Below, piece by piece: positions 58,957 to 64,000 of a stretch of 64,000 nucleotides of DNA. Positions within the stretch are counted from its first letter, which is position 1, and each line of letters opens with the position of its first letter. The notes beneath the pieces are model-generated. The model saw nothing but the letters and a program-made list of their open reading frames with translations, did not search any database and had not been told where the DNA came from. Made by a program: the position numbers and the translations under genes. This DNA comes from Citrobacter sp. MGH106 (GTDB lineage: Bacteria > Pseudomonadota > Gammaproteobacteria > Enterobacterales > Enterobacteriaceae). The stretch lies in NCBI RefSeq assembly GCF_001037495.1, contig NZ_KQ089822.1, positions 2,170,001-2,234,000 of the forward strand, given 5' to 3'.

Positions 58957-59517
58957 ATGACAAGCGCCCTCAGTGTTAAGCTGCGCCCGCTGGAGCGTGA
59001 AGATTTGCGATTTGTTCATCAGCTTGATAACAACGCCAGCGTCATGCGTTACTGGTTCGAAGAACCATACGAAGCGTTCGTTGAGCTGTCAGATCTCTAT
59101 GATAAGCACATCCACGACCAAAGCGAACGACGCTTTGTCGTCGAGTGTGACGGTGAAAAAGCAGGACTGGTGGAGCTGGTTGAAATAAACCATGTACACC
59201 GTCGGGCTGAATTTCAGATCATTATTTCCCCGGATTTCCAGGGCAAAGGCCTGGCCACGCGAGCAGCAAAACTGGCGATGGATTATGGCTTCACCGTACT
59301 TAATTTATACAAGCTGTATCTGATCGTTGATAAGGAAAACGAAAAGGCCATTCATATCTACCGCAAACTTGGATTTATGGTAGAAGGTGAATTGATCCAT
59401 GAATTCTTTATCAATGGCCAATACCGTAACACCATCCGTATGTGTATCTTCCAGCATCAATATCTGGCGGAACACAAAGCACCAGGCTCCAACCTGTTAC
59501 AACCTACTGCGCAGTAA
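58957..59517 (+). CDS. speG: Spermidine N(1)-acetyltransferase SpeG
   Basis: A 186-residue GNAT enzyme, dodecameric in relatives, that acetylates spermidine to relieve toxicity. The acetyl-CoA loop is seen in [18 protein letters not shown] (about residues 88-105), and the substrate-binding acidic residues include the EEPYEAF region. GGAATTGTAAGGATAC precedes the ATG. Convergent with ynfC. Confidence 0.95.
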   Translation: MTSALSVKLRPLEREDLRFVHQLDNNASVMRYWFEEPYEAFVELSDLYDKHIHDQSERRFVVECDGEKAGLVELVEINHVHRRAEFQIIISPDFQGKGLATRAAKLAMDYGFTVLNLYKLYLIVDKENEKAIHIYRKLGFMVEGELIHEFFINGQYRNTIRMCIFQHQYLAEHKAPGSNLLQPTAQ

Positions 59518-59523
59518 GAGCGG

Positions 59524-60234
59524 TTAGTAGTAGTCAATGGTGTTTTTAATTGAGTAACGATGTTCAACTGCCGGCTTCACGCTCTCGTCTACAATCACAA
59601 GCTGGCAGTTGACCGGATTCGCATAATCATCATATTCACACGTCTGTTTGACGTTACCTACAGGGTGATCGTTCAGCAAACTCACAGCGGTATAATCCAG
59701 TTTTTTCAACGGATCGGCTGATGGACTGGCCTTCACCTGCAACGTGTTATCCTTGCTGATAGTTGTTTTTCCCAGCGGATACCCTTCAGCATCATACCGG
59801 TACTGTACCTTCATTTCTTTCCCGGTTGCGGAGACAACAAAGCCATTATCGTCTGTATCCCACACCACTCCCGCAGACGGCAATTCCGCCAACTGACATT
59901 TACCCTGTAGCCGGATCCTTTTTTCCATCGTTTCAGCATCACGGTAGTAGTTGGCGTCCAGCACTAACGCCATTCCGGTATTGTTTTCCACATCGTGCAG
60001 TTCCAGCGTGTCAAAACACCCTTCCTGTGAGAGCGCACCGTTAACACGTTTCGTAACTTCACCTTTATCATTAAGCAGCGTCTGACTGAAATCCTTCACC
60101 GGACCACGCAGCGGATCGAAATCGAATTCATTGGAGAAACTGGCCATCTCCGGCGTAAAGGAAACCAGTCCTTTGGCGTTGTCACAGCCTACCAGCACCA
60201 CACACAGGAAACCTAACAGCGTCTGTTTCTTCAC
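59524..60234 (-). CDS. ynfC: UPF0257 lipoprotein YnfC
   Basis: A 236-residue lipoprotein of unknown function. The lipobox is LVGC with the lipidated Cys at residue 17. Three more motifs with cysteines follow: GCF, KCQLAEL and KQTCEYDD, plus NCQL. The ATG at 60270 would bury the lipobox too deep; the GTG at 60234 (GTG AAG AAA) has GGTG upstream and gives the E. coli length, so it is preferred. A secreted paralogue is encoded at 7447-8160. Confidence 0.88.
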   Translation of the reverse strand: MKKQTLLGFLCVVLVGCDNAKGLVSFTPEMASFSNEFDFDPLRGPVKDFSQTLLNDKGEVTKRVNGALSQEGCFDTLELHDVENNTGMALVLDANYYRDAETMEKRIRLQGKCQLAELPSAGVVWDTDDNGFVVSATGKEMKVQYRYDAEGYPLGKTTISKDNTLQVKASPSADPLKKLDYTAVSLLNDHPVGNVKQTCEYDDYANPVNCQLVIVDESVKPAVEHRYSIKNTIDYY

Positions 60235-60340
60235 ATTTTTCACCGGGATAAAGAGATAATTCTCAATCATATTAGCAAATACAGTTATTTACACCAGAAA
60301 TGCTAATCTTAGTTAATGTCTGTCATGAAAGGAGTTGATG

Positions 60341-60646
60341 ATGAAATTCACCACAGGAATTGCCGCGAGCTTGCTGATAATCGCTTCTCCGCAGGTTCTG
60401 GCTGCGCCAGCCTCATGCGAGAGAGTTAAAAGTGATATCGAGCAACGCATCATTAATAATGGTGTTGCGGAATCGAGCTTTACGCTGAATATCGTGCCCA
60501 ACGACCAGGCCGATCAACCGGATTCCCAGGTTGTCGGGCACTGTGCGAACGATACACATAAGATCCTCTATATCCGTACCAACAGCGGAAATACCTCCAC
60601 TAATAATAGCGCTGCCCAGGATGGGCACGCAGCCGAACCGCAATAA
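60341..60646 (+). CDS. ynfD: DUF1161 periplasmic protein YnfD
   Basis: A 101-residue secreted protein of unknown function. The signal peptide ends VLAA-P near residue 22. Two cysteines (SCERV and VGHCAND) probably form a disulphide; the C-terminus is low complexity (SGNTSTNNSAAQDG). Tandem start codons occur; AAGGAG fits the ATG at 60341, which also gives the E. coli length. Confidence 0.9.
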   Translation: MKFTTGIAASLLIIASPQVLAAPASCERVKSDIEQRIINNGVAESSFTLNIVPNDQADQPDSQVVGHCANDTHKILYIRTNSGNTSTNNSAAQDGHAAEPQ

Positions 60647-60651
60647 ATCCC

Positions 60652-60674
60652 CCCCTCCGTTCGCGGAGGGTTAC
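60652..60674 (+). terminator. Probable terminator of ynfD
   Basis: CCCTCCG and CGGAGGG pair around a TTCG-like tetraloop, 5 bases after the ynfD stop. Only a short T stretch follows. Confidence 0.6.
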
Positions 60675-60681
60675 CCCTGGT

Positions 60682-60695
60682 TTGATATGCATTAA
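60682..60695 (+). promoter_or_regulatory. FNR box of the ynfE promoter
   Basis: TTGAT-ATGC-ATTAA matches the FNR consensus at nine of ten positions. It is centred about 41.5 bases before the start predicted from TAAAAT (60717-60722), which is the class II activation geometry. Confidence 0.72.
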
Positions 60696-60702
60696 TACGG
60701 CG

Positions 60703-60718
60703 TACCCATAAGTAGGTA
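60703..60718. promoter_or_regulatory. NarL/NarP-type 7-2-7 site over the ynfE -10 region
   Basis: TACCCAT-AA-GTAGGTA is an inverted pair of NarL heptamers (consensus TACYYMT and complement) with 2-base spacing; one half is perfect and the other has one mismatch. It touches the -10, so binding should repress when nitrate is present. Confidence 0.6.
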
Positions 60719-60795
60719 AAATAACCCTATCATTAGCATGCTATTTATTTCGTTGTAAAATCAAATATATAGCGATAACTAAAATGGGGTGAATG

Positions 60796-63234
60796 ATGTC
60801 TGAAGTAAAGCAATATGGAGGTATTAGTCGTAGAGAGTTAGTTAAATCCTCAGCGATAGGATCGCTAGCGCTTGCAGCTGGGGGTATCTCGCTCCCCTTT
60901 GGAATGCGTACCGCAGCCGCTGCGGTGCAACAGGCGATACAACCAGCTAAAGAAAAAGTGGTTTGGGGGGCTTGTTCCGTGAACTGCGGCAGCCGGTGTG
61001 CTCTGCAACTCCACGTTAAAGATGACGAGGTGGTGTGGGTTGAATCTGATAACACAGGGGATGATATCTATGGTCATCACCAGGTTCGTGCCTGCCTGAG
61101 AGGCCGTTCGATTCGTCGGAGAATTAACCATCCGGACCGGCTTAATTACCCCATGAAACGCGTTGGCAAACGTGGCGAGGGTAAATTTGAGCGCATTAGC
61201 TGGCAGGAAGCACTAGATACCATCAGCACCAGCTTGAAAAATACAGTACAGAAGTACGGTAACGAGGCGGTGTATATCAACTACACCTCAGGCATTGTGG
61301 GCGGCAATATTACACGTTCCTCCCCTTACGCCTCGCTGGTTGCTCGTATGATGAACTGCTATGGCGGTTTCCTTAGTCATTATGGTACTTACAGTACCGC
61401 GCAAATCGCTGCCGCAATGCCCTACACCTACGGCTCAAACTTAGGTAACAGCACCTCTGATATCGAAAACACAAAACTGGTGGTGATGTTCGGCAATAAC
61501 CCCGCTGAAACGCGCATGAGCGGAGGCGGTATCACGTACTTCCTGGAACAAGCCCGGGAACGTTCAAATGCCCGAATGATTGTCATCGATCCGCGTTATA
61601 CCGACACCGCAGCCGGTCGTGAAGACGAGTGGATCCCTATCCGCCCAGGCACAGACGCTGCACTGGTAGCGGGGATCGCATGGGTGCTCATTAATGAGGC
61701 GCTTGTCGATCAGGAATTTCTCGACAAATACTGCGTCGGTTATGACGAGAAAACGCTTCCGGCAGACGCGCCAGCCAACGGACATTACAAGGCCTATATC
61801 CTGGGCGACGGCCATGACGGTATCGCTAAAACACCACAGTGGGCATCTCATATCACCGGGATCCCAGCCGACCGTATTATTAAACTGGCGAGAGAAATCG
61901 GCAGTACAAAACCGGCTTACATTTGTCAGGGCTGGGGGCCACAGCGCCAGGCTAACGGGGAACTTGCCTCACGCGCTATTGCGATGCTACCTATTCTTAC
62001 CGGCAATGTCGGCATTAACGGCGGCAACAGTGGTGCACGTGAGTCAACCTACACCATTACGATTGAACGCATGCCGATACCGGAAAACCCGGTCAAAACG
62101 CAGATTTCCGTCTTTACCTGGACAGACGCTATCACCCGTGGCCCGGAAATGACCGCCCTCCGGGATGGTGTGCGTGGTAAAGATAAACTCGACGTACCGA
62201 TTAAATTTATCTGGAACTACGCAGGTAACACCATCACTAACCAGCATTCAGATATCAATAAAACGCACGAGATCCTCCAGGATGACACGAAATGCGAAAT
62301 GATCGTGGTCATTGAGAATTTTATGACGTCCTCGGCCAAATATGCCGATATCCTGCTACCTGATTTGATGACCGTCGAACAGGAAGACATCATTCCTAAC
62401 GATTACGCTGGCAACATGGGATATCTCATTTTCATTCAACCGGCAACATCTCCAAAGTTTGAACGTAAGCCGATCTACTGGATTATGAGCGAAGTCGCGA
62501 AACGTCTTGGCGACGACGTATATCAAAAGTTTACTGAAGGACGCACTCAGGAGCAGTGGTTACAGTATTTGTACGCAAAAATGCTGGCAAAAGACCCTGC
62601 ACTCCCTTCGTATGATGAACTGAAGAAAATGGGGATCTATAAACGAAAAGATCCTAACGGACACTTTGTCGCCTACAAAAAATTCCGTGAAGATCCTGAG
62701 GGAAATCCGCTTAAAACACCTTCGGGCAAGATTGAAATCTATTCCAGCCGGCTGGCAAAAATTGCCAGTACCTGGGAACTGCAAAAAGATGAAGTCATTA
62801 GCCCACTTCCTGTCTATGCGTCAACATTTGAAGGCTGGGACGATCCCAAACGCAACACATTCCCGCTCCAACTGTTTGGTTTTCATTACAAATCTCGTAC
62901 GCACTCAAGCTACGGCAATATTGACGTCTTGCAGGCATCATGTCGCCAGGAAGTCTGGATAAACCCTGTGGATGCGCAGAAACGTGGGATTGCCAATGGC
63001 GATATGGTGCGGGTATTTAACGACCGTGGCGAGGTACGAATTCCCGCAAAAGTGACGCCACGCATTCTCCCAGGAGTCAGCGCAATGGGCCAGGGTGCCT
63101 GGCACGACGCCGATATGTCTGGCGACAAAATTGACCATGGCGCATGTGTGAACACACTAACGACCCAACGTCCGTCACCGTTAGCCAAAGGCAACCCACA
63201 GCATACAAACCTGGTCGAGATTGAGAAGGTTTAA
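60796..63234 (+). CDS. ynfE: Molybdopterin oxidoreductase YnfE (selenate/DMSO reductase family)
   Basis: The catalytic subunit, about 812 residues, of a periplasm-facing DmsA-like reductase; YnfE/F take part in selenate reduction. The Tat signal has SRRELVKSS at about residues 11-19. An iron-sulphur cluster motif follows in CSVNCGSRCALQL with a later Cys in VRACLRGRS. The bis-MGD-binding domains fill the rest (FGNNPAETRMSGGG; NYAGNTITNQHSDI). GGGG at 60786 favours ATG 60796 over 60793. Only one such subunit precedes ynfG here, whereas E. coli has ynfE and ynfF. It resembles YnfE more than YnfF. Confidence 0.92.
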   Translation: MSEVKQYGGISRRELVKSSAIGSLALAAGGISLPFGMRTAAAAVQQAIQPAKEKVVWGACSVNCGSRCALQLHVKDDEVVWVESDNTGDDIYGHHQVRACLRGRSIRRRINHPDRLNYPMKRVGKRGEGKFERISWQEALDTISTSLKNTVQKYGNEAVYINYTSGIVGGNITRSSPYASLVARMMNCYGGFLSHYGTYSTAQIAAAMPYTYGSNLGNSTSDIENTKLVVMFGNNPAETRMSGGGITYFLEQARERSNARMIVIDPRYTDTAAGREDEWIPIRPGTDAALVAGIAWVLINEALVDQEFLDKYCVGYDEKTLPADAPANGHYKAYILGDGHDGIAKTPQWASHITGIPADRIIKLAREIGSTKPAYICQGWGPQRQANGELASRAIAMLPILTGNVGINGGNSGARESTYTITIERMPIPENPVKTQISVFTWTDAITRGPEMTALRDGVRGKDKLDVPIKFIWNYAGNTITNQHSDINKTHEILQDDTKCEMIVVIENFMTSSAKYADILLPDLMTVEQEDIIPNDYAGNMGYLIFIQPATSPKFERKPIYWIMSEVAKRLGDDVYQKFTEGRTQEQWLQYLYAKMLAKDPALPSYDELKKMGIYKRKDPNGHFVAYKKFREDPEGNPLKTPSGKIEIYSSRLAKIASTWELQKDEVISPLPVYASTFEGWDDPKRNTFPLQLFGFHYKSRTHSSYGNIDVLQASCRQEVWINPVDAQKRGIANGDMVRVFNDRGEVRIPAKVTPRILPGVSAMGQGAWHDADMSGDKIDHGACVNTLTTQRPSPLAKGNPQHTNLVEIEKV

Positions 63235-63244
63235 GGATTAGCTT

Positions 63245-63862
63245 ATGAATGCGCAATACGGATTTTTTATTGATTCCGCCCGTTGCACGGGTTGTAAGAC
63301 CTGCGAACTGGCCTGTAAAGACTATAAAGATTTAACTCCGGATGTTAGTTTCCGCCGTATTTACGAATACGCAGGTGGCGACTGGCAGGAAGATAACGGT
63401 GTCTGGCACCAGAATGTCTTTGCTTATTACCTCTCCATCGCGTGTAACCACTGCGAAGATCCGGCCTGTACAAAGGTCTGCCCGAGCGGCGCAATGCACA
63501 AGCGCGAAGATGGCTTTGTTGTCGTGGATGAGGACGTATGTATTGGCTGTCGCTATTGTCATATGGCCTGCCCTTACGGCGCGCCGCAGTACAATGCCGC
63601 CAAAGGGCATATGACCAAATGCGACGGCTGCCACGATCGTGTTGCCGAAGGGAAAAAACCAATCTGCGTTGAATCCTGCCCGCTACGTGCGCTGGATTTC
63701 GGCCCGATTGATGAACTGCGTAAAAAGCACGGAGAACTGGCTGCCGTTGCGCCACTGCCCGGTGCACACTTCACTAAACCGAATATCGTGATCAAACCTA
63801 ACACCAATAGCCGTCCAACCGGGGATACCTCCGGTTATCTGGCAAACCCGAGGGAGGTGTAA
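63245..63862 (+). CDS. ynfG: DmsB-like iron-sulphur subunit YnfG
   Basis: A 205-residue electron-transfer subunit with four [4Fe-4S] clusters. The four cysteine groups are CTGCKTCELAC (about residue 14), CNHCEDPACTKVCP (about 67), CIGCRYCHMAC (about 98) and CDGCHDRV with CVESCPLRAL (about 125-150). It passes electrons from the membrane subunit YnfH to YnfE. It starts 10 bases after ynfE and ends two bases before ynfH. Confidence 0.95.
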   Translation: MNAQYGFFIDSARCTGCKTCELACKDYKDLTPDVSFRRIYEYAGGDWQEDNGVWHQNVFAYYLSIACNHCEDPACTKVCPSGAMHKREDGFVVVDEDVCIGCRYCHMACPYGAPQYNAAKGHMTKCDGCHDRVAEGKKPICVESCPLRALDFGPIDELRKKHGELAAVAPLPGAHFTKPNIVIKPNTNSRPTGDTSGYLANPREV

Positions 63863-63863
63863 A

Positions 63864-64000
63864 ATGGGAAATGGATGGCATGAATGGCCGCTGGTACTGT
63901 TTACAGTTCTCGGTCAATGCGTGGCTGGCGCGCTTATTGTTAGCGGACTGTGTTGGTTTACTGCCAAAGACGATGCCGCAAGAAAACATATCGTTCGCAG
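63864..64000 (+). CDS. ynfH: DmsC-like membrane anchor YnfH, 5' end only
   Basis: The first 45 codons of the menaquinol-oxidising membrane anchor of the YnfEGH reductase. MGNGWHEWPLVLFTVLGQCV begins as DmsC-type proteins do, with the first helix running to GALIVSGLCWF. A GGGAGGTGT ribosome site lies at the end of ynfG. The rest is outside the window. Confidence 0.9.
   Translation, partial: MGNGWHEWPLVLFTVLGQCVAGALIVSGLCWFTAKDDAARKHIVR

Noticed and set aside
60748..60765. TTGTAAAATCAAA as an FNR box close to ynfE
   Set aside because: The half sites are wrongly spaced and it lies downstream of the predicted start; the site at 60682 fits far better.
1..64000. Prophage, integrase, transposase, tRNA attachment site or toxin-antitoxin pair
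   Set aside because: I looked for these as an explanation for the accessory blocks and found none that the sequence supports.

Overview
The window is chromosomal DNA of an enterobacterium close to Escherichia, Salmonella and Citrobacter; a Citrobacter-like genome is my best guess. The basis is near-identity, from memory, of many proteins to E. coli K-12 products (UxaB, GlsB, MarR, MarA, RspA, RspB, YdfG, MgtS, YnfE) and conserved gene order over long stretches. Exact species cannot be fixed from the sequence alone. No rRNA, tRNA, CRISPR array, prophage or insertion sequence was found.

Layout. (1) 1-1478: the 5' part of gapC (reverse) and cybB. (2) About 1480-18230 is an accessory block: a chaperone-usher fimbrial operon (major subunit, chaperone, usher, adhesin) whose adhesin appears cut short and joined to a FidL-like fragment; a secreted protein distantly paralogous to YnfC; an 8.6 kb gene for an NdvB-type cyclic beta-1,2-glucan synthase flanked on both sides by small YnfU-like zinc-ribbon genes; and an unknown 90-residue protein. 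(3) 18354-34202 is mostly conserved core: tam, a GFA-family gene, yneE, uxaB, a GNAT gene, yneG, glsB, a chemoreceptor gene, sad, yneJ, sotB, marC, marRAB, eamA, ydeE. (4) 34245-39714: urtABCDE, a five-gene urea-type ABC transporter with no urease gene in view. (5) 40100-48300 mixes core and accessory genes: mgtS and the convergent sRNA mgrR, dgcZ, a CatB-like acetyltransferase, a small membrane protein, an orphan PTS EIIB, a large autotransporter and a LuxR-type regulator behind a 1.1 kb AT-rich gap. (6) 48588-64000: dcp, ydfG, rspR, ydfZ, ydfI, ydfJ, rspB, rspA, ynfA, ynfB, speG, ynfC, ynfD and ynfEGH (ynfH runs off the end).

How the parts work together. The marC/marRAB region keeps its full control architecture (marbox, promoter, two MarR operators). 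rspA-rspB-ydfJ-ydfI lie on one strand as a complete sugar-acid catabolic set without the prophage that splits ydfJ in E. coli K-12. ynfE has a readable anaerobic promoter: an FNR box centred 41.5 bp before the predicted start and a NarL-type 7-2-7 site over the -10 region. ydfZ has an FNR-like box and a predicted mRNA that would begin at the base of a strong hairpin.

The least expected contents are the glucan synthase with its two zinc-ribbon neighbours, the broken adhesin/FidL junction, the secreted YnfC paralogue, and the hairpin leader of ydfZ. I did not find an unmistakably new multi-gene system; the 8.6-18.2 kb glucan synthase neighbourhood is the best candidate.
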